Position numbers and translations under genes: made by a program
The notes under the pieces: generated by a model
What the model was told of the DNA's origin: nothing
Databases searched by the model: none
What the model saw: the letters and a program-made list of their open reading frames with translations, nothing else
Shown here: positions 8,744 through 17,600 of the stretch, piece by piece
Layout: each line of letters opens with the position of its first letter
Position numbering within the stretch: the first letter of the stretch is position 1
From: Brasilonema sennae CENA114
GTDB lineage: Bacteria > Cyanobacteriota > Cyanobacteriia > Cyanobacteriales > Nostocaceae
Assembly (NCBI RefSeq): GCF_006968745.1
Contig: NZ_CP030118.1
Span: 5,740,340-5,804,339, forward strand
Direction: 5' to 3'
DNA length: 64,000 nt

Positions 8744-9628
8744 TTATCCCTTAACAGCACCAGCAGTCAAACCTTGAATAATCTTGCGCTGAAAGAACAA
8801 AACCAGTAAAACTAAGGGCAATGTTCCTATCACGGTTGCTGCTGCAATCGGACCATAGGGAATTTCAAAAACTGTAGCACCACCTAATTGTGCTGCTGCA
8901 ACAGGAATTGTTTTCATCTCTTCACGGGTAATAAACGTCAGAGAAAAGATAAACTCATTCCAGGCAAAAATAAATGTCAGAATTCCCGTCGTTACCAATG
9001 CAGGAAGTGTCATAGGTATTAAGATTTGTATTAACATTTGCAAAGTGTTATAACCATCCACTCTTGCAGAATCTTCTAAGTCTTTTGGTAACTGCTCAAA
9101 AAAGCTACGTAACACTAAAATTGTTAATGGTAAGTTGATAGCAGTGTAGGGAATAATCAGGGCTAAATAGTTGTTCCCTAGATGTAACTTTTGGATAATT
9201 TCCAAAAGTCCCAAGAATAATAAAATTCCTGGAAACAAAGTCACAATCAGAATACCTGCAAGGATAACTCTGCCACCCCAAGGACGCAACCGTGCTAAAG
9301 CGTAAGCAGCAGGTGCACCCATAACTAAAGACAAAACCGTAGAAACAACTGAGACAAAGGCACTATTTAATATGTAGCGCAAAAACGGACGACGAGTGAA
9401 TAATTCCGTGTAGTGATTGAGAGTGATTCGAGAGGGAAAATAAATGGTAGGGACTTTTGAAATATCTTGATTCACTTTGAATGAAGTTAGTACTTGCCAC
9501 ATTGCTGGTGCTAAGCAGAAAACGACTACTAGGGCAACTACTATCCAAAGCAAAATATTTTGCCAAGATTTTTTTACTTTTGTTTTTGGTTTAGAATTTT
9601 TCGTCAAGTTTTCCTGATGAACCGTCAT
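8744..9628 (-). CDS. carbohydrate ABC importer permease, MalG/UgpE type
   Basis: A 294-residue protein with six predicted membrane helices. The N-terminus is basic, with helix 1 at ~25-45, and it has the long first periplasmic loop usual in MalG-type permeases. The EAA loop that docks on the ATPase is visible as LPKDLEDSARVDG, followed by PMTLPAL. It belongs to the CUT1 family of inner-membrane subunits. It lies 39 bp upstream of the ATPase gene and downstream of the MalF-type permease, and is presumably co-transcribed with both. Confidence 0.92.
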   Translation of the reverse strand: MTVHQENLTKNSKPKTKVKKSWQNILLWIVVALVVVFCLAPAMWQVLTSFKVNQDISKVPTIYFPSRITLNHYTELFTRRPFLRYILNSAFVSVVSTVLSLVMGAPAAYALARLRPWGGRVILAGILIVTLFPGILLFLGLLEIIQKLHLGNNYLALIIPYTAINLPLTILVLRSFFEQLPKDLEDSARVDGYNTLQMLIQILIPMTLPALVTTGILTFIFAWNEFIFSLTFITREEMKTIPVAAAQLGGATVFEIPYGPIAAATVIGTLPLVLLVLFFQRKIIQGLTAGAVKG

Positions 9629-9690
9629 AGAGATTTGAAATTTGAGATGTTATGTTAAATCTGGTTGATTGGTTATCATTCACGTTTTTA

Positions 9691-9745
9691 CCTCACCCCA
9701 GCCCCTCTCCTTACTAAGGAGAGGGGTGCCGTAGGCGGGGTGAGG
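9691..9745. repeat. dispersed GC-rich palindrome (CCTCACCCC family)
   Basis: A 55-bp imperfect palindrome running from CCTCACCCC to GGGGTGAGG, with a central CCTCTCCTTACTAAGGAGAGG stem region. It lies in the 206-bp gap between the two permease genes. Related copies occur at 10772-10922 and 52727-52786, and a related one inside the coding region at 16441-16530. It could attenuate the operon, but it lacks a following T-run on the minus strand. Confidence 0.75.
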
Positions 9746-9834
9746 TTTTTACGATACGATAAGTATTCAACTGTATTTCATCTTAGAGTGAGAATTATTA
9801 ACAGTCATCAGTTACTTGATAACTTATAACTGAT

Positions 9835-10737
9835 TTAAAAGGTATTTACACGAGATTTTTTGAGCAAAAAACTAGCAATAATTACCGCTGCAACTAGTAA
9901 CAGGAACGTACAAACAACCAAAGCTGCTCCGTATCCAAAATCTAAGTAGCGCATGATGGTAGAATAAATATACAGCGACACCACTTCCGTTGCACCACCT
10001 GGACCACCCCCAGTCATTACAGCAATCAAGTCATAAACTCCAAAAGCTTGAGCAAACCGAAACAATGTGGCGATGAGGATTTGCGGTATCAACAAAGGGA
10101 GGGTAATTTGATAGAAGCTTTGCCAACGTGTTGCACCATCAATTGCATGAGCTTCGTATAAGTCGGGTGAAATCGACTGCAAACCAGCTAATAATAAGAT
10201 ACTGATAAACGGAGTCGTTTTCCAGACATCTCCAATTATCACGGCTATCATTGCCAATGTCGGGTCTCCTAACCAGTTAATTCCACTTTTAATCAAGCCT
10301 AGCCGCATTAAAATATCATTGACAACTCCAAACTGATCATTGAAAATCCAAGCCCAAGCAAGACCAATAAGAGCAGTAGGTAAAGCCCAAGGTAGGATAG
10401 CAATTGTACGCACCACACCCCTGCCAAAAAACTGCCTGTTCAACACTAAAGCTATACCTAATCCCAACAGTAACTCTAGCAACACTGTTGCAAAAGTAAA
10501 TACTGTTGTCGTTCCGAAACTCTGCCAAAAACGACCATCCCCCGACATCCGTACATAATTGCTAAAACCAGAAAAGACGGGTTGCAGATTTGTTGCTAAA
10601 TTTTGGGTAAAGAAACTTAACCAAAAAGCACGAACTATTGGATATCCAAAGACAAACAACAGTAACAGCAACGCAGGTACCAAGAAAATCCACGCTGTTC
10701 GTTGTTCTCGACTTCTGATTGTTTGTAGATTAGTCAT
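9835..10737 (-). CDS. carbohydrate ABC importer permease, MalF/UgpA type
   Basis: A 300-residue protein with six predicted helices. ATG 10737 is chosen over the longer frame to 10779 because the extra 14 residues come from the edge of a repeat, and the protein then begins with MTNLQTIRSREQ followed by helix 1. The EAA motif is SPDLYEAHAIDGA, followed by ITLPLLIPQI. It is the CUT1-family partner of the MalG-type permease downstream. The gap to that gene is occupied by a palindromic repeat, and the gap upstream to the binding protein gene holds a nested repeat. Confidence 0.9.
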   Translation of the reverse strand: MTNLQTIRSREQRTAWIFLVPALLLLLFVFGYPIVRAFWLSFFTQNLATNLQPVFSGFSNYVRMSGDGRFWQSFGTTTVFTFATVLLELLLGLGIALVLNRQFFGRGVVRTIAILPWALPTALIGLAWAWIFNDQFGVVNDILMRLGLIKSGINWLGDPTLAMIAVIIGDVWKTTPFISILLLAGLQSISPDLYEAHAIDGATRWQSFYQITLPLLIPQILIATLFRFAQAFGVYDLIAVMTGGGPGGATEVVSLYIYSTIMRYLDFGYGAALVVCTFLLLVAAVIIASFLLKKSRVNTF

Positions 10738-10771
10738 TTCTTTACTAGATGAATACTTGTAAAAAACGAAG

Positions 10772-10922
10772 AACCTCACCCCGCCCTCCGGGCACCCCTC
10801 ACGCCAGGTGCACCGTCCTTGGGAACCCCCCTTCGGGTTCGCCAGTCGCCTACGGAGGGAGACCCTCCTGCAGCGCTGGTCTCACCGCAACGCACTGGCT
10901 CTCCTTATTAAGGAGAGGGGGA
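10772..10922. repeat. nested palindromic repeats
   Basis: A CCTCACCCC-family palindrome (its halves at ~10772-10802 and ~10898-10922) is interrupted by a second element containing GCCAGTCGCCTACGGAGGGA ... CCCTCCTGCAGCGCTGG (10841-10879). The second element also occurs at 29851-29889, 38299-38337 and 52789-52873. It sits in the gap between the binding protein and permease genes. Confidence 0.7.
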
Positions 10923-10992
10923 TAGTTAGTAATTGGGAGAAATTGATATTATTGGTCATTTTATAAACCTGGTATACAAAGTTTCTCATCAA

Positions 10993-12306
10993 TTAGCCTT
11001 TAGCTTTTAGTAGTTGCCTAGTTTCACTAGCTGCAGCTTGCATTGCGCTTTCAGGAGTCATGCGATTTGTGAGTGCTGCACTCAGGTAACGTTGCAAAAT
11101 ATCTGATGCTTGAGCATATTGAGCAATGGACGGACGCAAAATGGCTTTATCAGCTATTTTAAGTAACTCAGGATAATAGGGGTATTTACTAACAATTTGT
11201 GGATCTATAAACAGAGAACGTCGGCTTGGTACAAAACCCGCTTTCAAAATAAACTGGCGCTGTGCTTCTTCACTGGTAAAAAATTGAATTGCTTTCCAAG
11301 CTTCTTTAGGATGTTTTGATAATTTAGCAATTCCCAAACCCCAACCACCTAAACATCCTCCTCCACTATTTCCAGGGGTAGCAACCATTGGTTTAATGCC
11401 AATTTTACCTTTTAGAGGAGAATCTTGAGCATTTGCTAAGGGCCAAACATAAGGCCAACTGCGTAAAAATGCTGCTTGACCACTTTGAAATATGCGTCTG
11501 GTATCTTCTTCTATATATGTTGTGACTCCAGGCGGAGAAATTCCTTCTTTAATTGTGTCTTTGAGAAAGGCGATCGCTTTTACTGTCTCTGGTTTATCTA
11601 GCCCTACTTCTAAAGTATCAGGCTTCACCCAAAATCCACCAAAACCTTGCAAAACTTCCACAAACATAGCAGCTGAACCTTCATACTGGCGACCTTGCCA
11701 AAGGTAACCCCAATTAACTTTTTGTTGCTCTTTTAAGGACTTAGAAATTTTCACTACGTCTGCGAATGTTTCTGGTGGTTTAAAACCTGCCCCTTTGAGT
11801 AAGTCTTCGCGGTAGTAGAAGACTCCAGCATCGCTTCGCACAGGAATTCTGTAGAGTTTACCTTCGTAACGTCCGCCTTCTACATCTTTGGGTGAGAATG
11901 CTGCTAATTCTGTTTTTGTGAGGCGATCGCTCAAATCTAACAACCATCCTGCTGCAGCAAATTTGGGTGTCCAAATAACATCCATGTTGACCAAATCATA
12001 AGGAGAATCTCCCAAAATAAATGCTGAAGTATAAAGGTCTTCTAGTAAATTCGTCGAATTGGGACCTTCAACAATATTAATACGAATACCTGGATTTTTT
12101 TCTTCAAAATCTTTGACGATGCCTTGCTTCCAAGGTTGAGCATCAGGAGCAGTCATCAGCAGATTTAGGACAACTGGTTCTTGCGGTATGGCTTTTGGAA
12201 TGGAAAGCAAGATCATGCCCAGTAGAACAGCAAATAATATTCCTGTGCGCCATTTGAGGCTTCGTAATTTTTTCAGCTTTTGTTTTATTTTTTGGATTTT
12301 AGACAT
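10993..12306 (-). CDS. carbohydrate ABC importer substrate-binding protein
   Basis: A 437-residue extracellular solute-binding protein of family 1. ATG 12306 is preferred over a TTG three codons earlier. A basic N-terminus and one hydrophobic helix (~22-38) form a signal peptide or anchor; there is no convincing lipobox. The mature part has the usual features: NLLMTAPDAQPWKQG, EKNPGIRINIVEG, SPYDLVNMDVIWTPKFAAAGWLLDL and GGGCLGGWGLGI, and it ends in a helical bundle. It captures the substrate in the periplasm for the two permeases and the ATPase encoded downstream. It is the first gene of the operon; the 154-bp AT-rich upstream gap is shared with the divergent ATPase gene at 12470. Confidence 0.9.
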   Translation of the reverse strand: MSKIQKIKQKLKKLRSLKWRTGILFAVLLGMILLSIPKAIPQEPVVLNLLMTAPDAQPWKQGIVKDFEEKNPGIRINIVEGPNSTNLLEDLYTSAFILGDSPYDLVNMDVIWTPKFAAAGWLLDLSDRLTKTELAAFSPKDVEGGRYEGKLYRIPVRSDAGVFYYREDLLKGAGFKPPETFADVVKISKSLKEQQKVNWGYLWQGRQYEGSAAMFVEVLQGFGGFWVKPDTLEVGLDKPETVKAIAFLKDTIKEGISPPGVTTYIEEDTRRIFQSGQAAFLRSWPYVWPLANAQDSPLKGKIGIKPMVATPGNSGGGCLGGWGLGIAKLSKHPKEAWKAIQFFTSEEAQRQFILKAGFVPSRRSLFIDPQIVSKYPYYPELLKIADKAILRPSIAQYAQASDILQRYLSAALTNRMTPESAMQAAASETRQLLKAKG

Positions 12307-12469
12307 TTTTAGCAAAATATCTCTATTCTAGGAAAATTTTTTTTAAAGGTTTTAATTGAAACATTCTACTCTACGATTTGCAAATCCAAAAATTTACTTA
12401 AATATTTTTTCGGAATATATCACTGAGCTAAGGTAGATAATAAAGATCAGCCTTGTTGCATAGTAGTTT

Positions 12470-13777
12470 ATGAAGCTCGACTTGCAGAAGTTTTACCTAG
12501 CTTGCAACCCAAGCAAGACCTTAGTTGTGAGCAATCCTCTCGATAGACAATATTATATTGATTTTGCTTCAGTGCGGGGTGGCAGGATAATTGAAGAATT
12601 AAAAGAAAATATTACATTTTTTTCCCCCGATGAGCCAACTTGTGAGCTATTCACGGGACATATCGGCTGCGGTAAGTCTACAGAACTGTTGCGGCTAAAA
12701 GCAGAATTAGAGGAAAAAGATTTTTTTGTCGTTTATTTCGAGTCTAGTCAAGACTTGGAATTGGGCGATGTGGATATTGCTGATATTATGCTGGCGATCG
12801 CCCGCCGAGTCAGCGAAAGTCTTGAAAGCTTTGAAACGCTGGAACTAGACGAACCTAAAGGGTTGAAAAGTTTACTTCACGGTATCAACAAACTTTTGCA
12901 AGCAGAATTGGAAGTCTCTGCGGAAGCATCCATTCCGCTGGGTATTGGCAAAATTACAGCCAAAGCAAAAAGCAGTCCAGAACTCCGCAATAAGTTAAGA
13001 GAATATCTCGGACCTCGAACCAAAGGAATTTTAGACTCAATTAATGAGGAACTCTTGGAACCTGCTGTTGAGAAACTCAAGCAACGGGGCAAAAAAGGAC
13101 TGGTGGTGATCGTTGATAATCTTGACCGTGTAGAGAATTCTCAAAAACCGTGGGGAAGACCACAACCAGAATATCTCTTTGTAGATCGGGGGGAACAGTT
13201 ACGTCAACTCAACTGCCATGTTGTTTATACAATGCCCCTTTCCTTGAGATTTTCAAATGATATAGAAAGATTAAGCCAGCGATTTATGGTCAATCCCAAG
13301 GTACTGCCAATGGTACCTGTGCTGCAACGAGACGGTAGTGTTTTTCACGAAGGAATATATCTTCTCAAACAGATGGTGCTAGCAAGGGCTTTTCCATATG
13401 TACCAGAAGGGTACCGTTTAGATTTGATTAAAGATATTTTTGACACTCCAGAAACTTTAGAACGATTATGTTGTGTTAGTGGCGGTCATGTGCGCGAGTT
13501 ACTCATGTTGCTTTATGATTGGATAAAAAAAGAACGTCGGCTTCCTCTTTCAAAGAAGATTTTGGAAACTGTGGTCAAAGCACGTAGCAATCAAATGAAG
13601 TTAGCAATTACAAAGGATGAATGGGAATTGCTGCGACAAGTGGAAAAAACTAAGCAGGTGCGCGGAGACGAAGACTATCGCAGTTTAGTTCACAGTCGAT
13701 TTGTGTATGAATATTGCGACTCGGAAGGGTCTTGGTTTGATATAAACCCAATTTTGGCAGAAGCACCAGAACTTTAA
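12470..13777 (+). CDS. P-loop ATPase, STAND/AAA-like, unknown signalling role
   Basis: A 435-residue soluble protein. Walker A is GHIGCGKST (63-71) and Walker B is LVVIVDNLD (211-219). A sensor-like segment (HVVYTMPLSL) and a helical, winged-helix-like C-terminal region follow. The N-terminus has a conserved-looking YYIDFASVRGGRI segment before the P-loop. I recognise the type as a cyanobacterial ATPase of unknown function often found near large WD40/TPR STAND genes. Here it reads toward the 2041-residue nSTAND protein, separated only by a tandem-repeat array. No membrane segment or effector domain is visible, so a partnership with the downstream protein is inferred from context only. Confidence 0.7.
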   Translation: MKLDLQKFYLACNPSKTLVVSNPLDRQYYIDFASVRGGRIIEELKENITFFSPDEPTCELFTGHIGCGKSTELLRLKAELEEKDFFVVYFESSQDLELGDVDIADIMLAIARRVSESLESFETLELDEPKGLKSLLHGINKLLQAELEVSAEASIPLGIGKITAKAKSSPELRNKLREYLGPRTKGILDSINEELLEPAVEKLKQRGKKGLVVIVDNLDRVENSQKPWGRPQPEYLFVDRGEQLRQLNCHVVYTMPLSLRFSNDIERLSQRFMVNPKVLPMVPVLQRDGSVFHEGIYLLKQMVLARAFPYVPEGYRLDLIKDIFDTPETLERLCCVSGGHVRELLMLLYDWIKKERRLPLSKKILETVVKARSNQMKLAITKDEWELLRQVEKTKQVRGDEDYRSLVHSRFVYEYCDSEGSWFDINPILAEAPEL

Positions 13778-13810
13778 CAATTCAAAATTAAAGACAGTAG
13801 TAGATGGAAG

Positions 13811-14556
13811 TAGATGGACACAAATAAATGAAACAATTCTGTAGGGTGGGCATTGCCTAAAATAGATTTTCTCGTAGAACGTAACTTTTTGCTGGCAATG
13901 CCCACCATTAGTTTAATTCTGCCCACCCACTTACAGTGGTTTTCTCTAAGGTGGGCGTAGTAGATGGACACAAATAAATGAAACAATTCTGTAGGGTGGG
14001 CATTGCCTAAAATAGATTTTCTCGTAGAACGTAACTTTTTGCTGGCAATGCCCACCATTAGTTTAATTCTGCCCACCCACTTACAGTGGTTTTCTCTAAG
14101 GTGGGCGTAGTAGATGGACACAAATAAATGAAACAATTCTGTAGGGTGGGCATTGCCTAAAATAGATTTTCTCGTAGAACGTAACTTTTTGCTGGCAATG
14201 CCCACCATTAGTTTAATTCTGCCCACCCACTTACAGTGGTTTTCTCTAAGGTGGGCGTAGTAGATGGACACAAATAAATGAAACAATTCTGTAGGGTGGG
14301 CATTGCCTAAAATAGATTTTCTCGTAGAACGTAACTTTTTGCTGGCAATGCCCACCATTAGTTTAATTCTGCCCACCCACTTACAGTGGTTTTCTCTAAG
14401 GTGGGCGTAGTAGATGGACACAAATAAATGAAACAATTCTGTAGGGTGGGCATTGCCTAAAATAGATTTTCTCGTAGAACGTAACTTTTTGCTGGCAATG
14501 CCCACCATTAGTTTAATTCTGTCCACCCACTTACAGTGGTTTTCTCTAAGGTGGGC
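13811..14556. repeat. five tandem copies of a 150-bp unit
   Basis: Copies start at 13811, 13961, 14111, 14261 and 14411, with an exact 150-bp period. They look identical by eye except for one C-to-T change in the last copy (14522). Each unit holds two hairpins: arms GGTGGGCATTGCC / GGCAATGCCCACC (13 bp, first copy 13845-13857 and 13894-13906), and GCCCACC / GGTGGGC (13921-13927 and 13950-13956). Because 150 is a multiple of three, a minus-strand frame runs through the array, but it encodes only the repeat. The near-identity points to recent expansion or ongoing homogenisation. Confidence 0.95.
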
Positions 14557-14606
14557 ATTGCTCATCGATTTCAAATATCACATAGGTTTTTCTGAGCAAT
14601 GCCCAC
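14551..14606. repeat. 14-bp inverted repeat closing the tandem array
   Basis: GTGGGCATTGCTCA (14551-14564) and TGAGCAATGCCCAC (14593-14606) are perfect inverted copies with a 28-base loop. The arms share the GTGGGCATTGC core with the 150-bp units, so this looks like the ancestral or boundary palindrome. It lies 44 bp before the nSTAND gene. Confidence 0.85.
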
Positions 14607-14649
14607 CCTACTAACTAACTACTAACTGACTAACAACTAATAACTCAAT

Positions 14650-17600
14650 ATGATGAATCAGCAGGGGCAAATCAAAGAGATTGCAGCTTTTAACGAAAAT
14701 TCCTTACAAGAGTTAACTTGGGCGATTGAAAGTTCTAGAGGAGAATTTTCGCTGATTTTGGCACTCTGTAATTCTGCGAGTTTGCGACGGCGACTGACGC
14801 AAGAAGTGCAAGCATCTTGTTCTGTGAAAATTCGTGAGATAATTTTGGAGCAGTCTGTTACAACTCTCTACACAACAATTCAAGCAGAACTGGGTAACGA
14901 GCATCCCGAAGCGTTAATTGTCTCTGGCTTAGAGTCGGTAAAAGCGATTGATTTGATGCTCAGAGGTGCAAACCAAGTCAGGGAAGAGTTTCGCAAAAAT
15001 TTCCCCTTTCCTATAGTGTTTTGGGTAACAGATGAGGCGGTGCAAAAGCTGATTCGTTTAGCGCCTGATTTCCAAAGCTGGACAACAACAGTTGAATTTG
15101 CCATCCCTACTGAAGATTTGATTCAATATATCCAGCAAACGGCTGATGAAGTTTTTGCCAAAGTTTTAGAAGTGGGTGCAGGGAGATTTCTAGATAACGC
15201 CGCCCTTAACCTGGGAATTGGTTCCCCACGACGCACCGAGTTAGAGTTAGCGCGAGTAGAATTGCAAAATCGCGGCGTCACGTTACATCCAGAAATTGAA
15301 GCGAGTTTAGAGTTTGTCTTAGGTCGAGATACTCGTGGTTTGGAGGAGTCTCGGCAACATTACGAGCGTAGTTTAACACTTTTGCCGAACACCAACTCCC
15401 CACTTCCCAAATTGCTAGAGCAACGCGCTTGTCTACTTTACTGCATGGGCTTGTGGTGGCGTACTTATGCTGTATTAAATCATGTGGAGAGCGAACGCGC
15501 TCATGCCACTACTAAAGATTATTTTCAAGAATGTATAACCGTATTTGAACAAGCTAACCGCCAAGACTTAGTAGCTAATTTTATCAATGGTTTGGGAGGA
15601 GTGCTGCAACGTATGCAGTGCTGGGATGAATTAGAACCCGTTGCTCGTAAAGGAATAACTTTGCATCAAACCTATCCCCATCAGTTTAGACTGGCGAGAG
15701 CTTATGGTTTTTTGGCTGAGGTAGCAGTTGCTAAATCCGCTTGGAAAGAAGCTCAAGAAGCAGCAAAACAAGCTTTGGCAATTTTGGATAGTGCAGCATC
15801 CACCGCAGAAAATTCTGTATCATCAGAAACAATTGCCGATTTAGAATGGGAGCAATCGTCTCACCAAGGTTGGTATTTATTTACCTTAGCAAAGGCACAA
15901 ATCGCACTTGGCGAGAAAAAAGAAGCCATAACTACCCTAGAAACAGCTAAAGCACGAACTAAAGCACAGTACGAACCAGAGCTTTACATTCAGATTTTGT
16001 GCGAGTTACGCGACTGTTACTTTCAACAAGGTGAATATCTCAAAGCATTTCATATTAAATTAGAACTGCGATCCAACGAGCAAACGTATGGTATCCGTGC
16101 TTTTATTGGTGCGGGACGATTACAGCCAAAGCAACAGGTGACAAACCCCACTTTAGTTCTGGTAGAACAGCAACAGACAGTTGCTCAAGAAATCGCTGCG
16201 ACAGGAAGAGAGCAAGATATCAAACGTCTCGTCGAACGCGTAGCCCGCCCGGATCACAAGCTGACGATTATTTATGGACAATCTGGTGTGGGCAAAAGTT
16301 CGATTTTACAAGCTGGCTTAATACCAGTGTTGAAACAGAAAGCAATTGGTACTCGTGATGTTGTACCTGTTCTACAGCAAGTTTATCCTGATTGGCTTCG
16401 GGAACTGGGCGATCGCTTAGCTGAGGCGCTTCCCCAAAGACGAACCTCTCCCCCAACCCCTCCCCTACAAGGGGAGGGGAGACAAACTCCCCCCTTCCCT
16501 AGCAGGGAAGGGGGGCTAGGGGGGTTAGGTGTAAGCGATACCAAAAGTTTTACATCTAACCCTCTCCCTATCAACGAGAAGGAAACAACAGATGCAGCCA
16601 ACTCCATCCTCAACCAATTGCAAACAAATGCAGATGATGAACTCCTAACAGTTTTAATCTTCGACCAATTTGAAGAATTTTTCTTCGTTTACAAAGACCC
16701 AAAACAAAGACTCACTTTTTATAACTTTTTGCGGGAATGCTTAGATGTACCCCATGCCAGAGTCATCTTGGCATTGCGAGAAGATTATTTATATTATCTC
16801 TTAGAGTGTAACGATCGCCTCACGAATTTAGAAGTTATTAATAACAACATTCTGGATAAAGATGTTCTTTATTATTTAGGTAATTTTTCCCGAAAAGATG
16901 CCAAAGCACTTATTCAAAGCTTTACTCAAACAACCAAATTATTATTAGACGCAGAACTCATTGATGCATTAGTAGACGATTTAGCCGGTGACTTTGGCGA
17001 AATCCGCCCGATTGAGTTGCAGGTAGTAGGGACGCAACTGCAAACAGAGAAAATAAAAACGCTGGCACAATATCAAGAACATGGTCCTAAAGAAGAACTT
17101 GTAGGTAAATTTTTAGAAGAAGTCGTCAAAGATTGCGGTGCTGAAAACGAGCAAATCGCAAAACTGGTGTTGTATTTGCTCACAAATGAAAACAACACTC
17201 GTCCCTTAAAAACTCGTGCTGATTTGGAATTAGAGCTAGATGTAAAAGCAGAAACACTCGATTTAGTTTTATTAATTTTAGTGAAATCGGGGTTAGTATT
17301 TAAAATACCAGCAGTTCCGGCTGACCGCTATCAGTTAGTACATGATTATTTGGTTCCCTTTGTTCGTCAGCAGCAATCAGAGCGATTGATTGCAGAATTA
17401 GAAAAGGAGAGAGAGCAACGAAAGTTAACAGAAGCGAAGCTAAATCAAGCACTGAAAAAGCAATTGCGAGATGCGCGTCGAGCAACATTTACCCTAATAG
17501 GATTCTTAGCGATCATTACTGGAGTTGCAATAACAGCAACAACAGTTGGAATAAATTTGTACCTTACAAGTCTCAGTTCATCCTCAGCACAGAACAAACA

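Noticed and set aside
13811..14556. Tandem array considered as a CRISPR
   Set aside because: Whole 150-bp units are identical with no unique spacers, and no cas genes are present.
13774..14574. 266-codon minus-strand frame with five identical 50-residue repeats
   Set aside because: It is produced by the 150-bp tandem array (period divisible by three); it has palindromic DNA, no ribosome site and no protein-like conservation.
16383..16613. Minus-strand frame rich in Pro/Gly inside the nSTAND gene
   Set aside because: Antisense shadow of the inserted palindrome and the real coding sequence.
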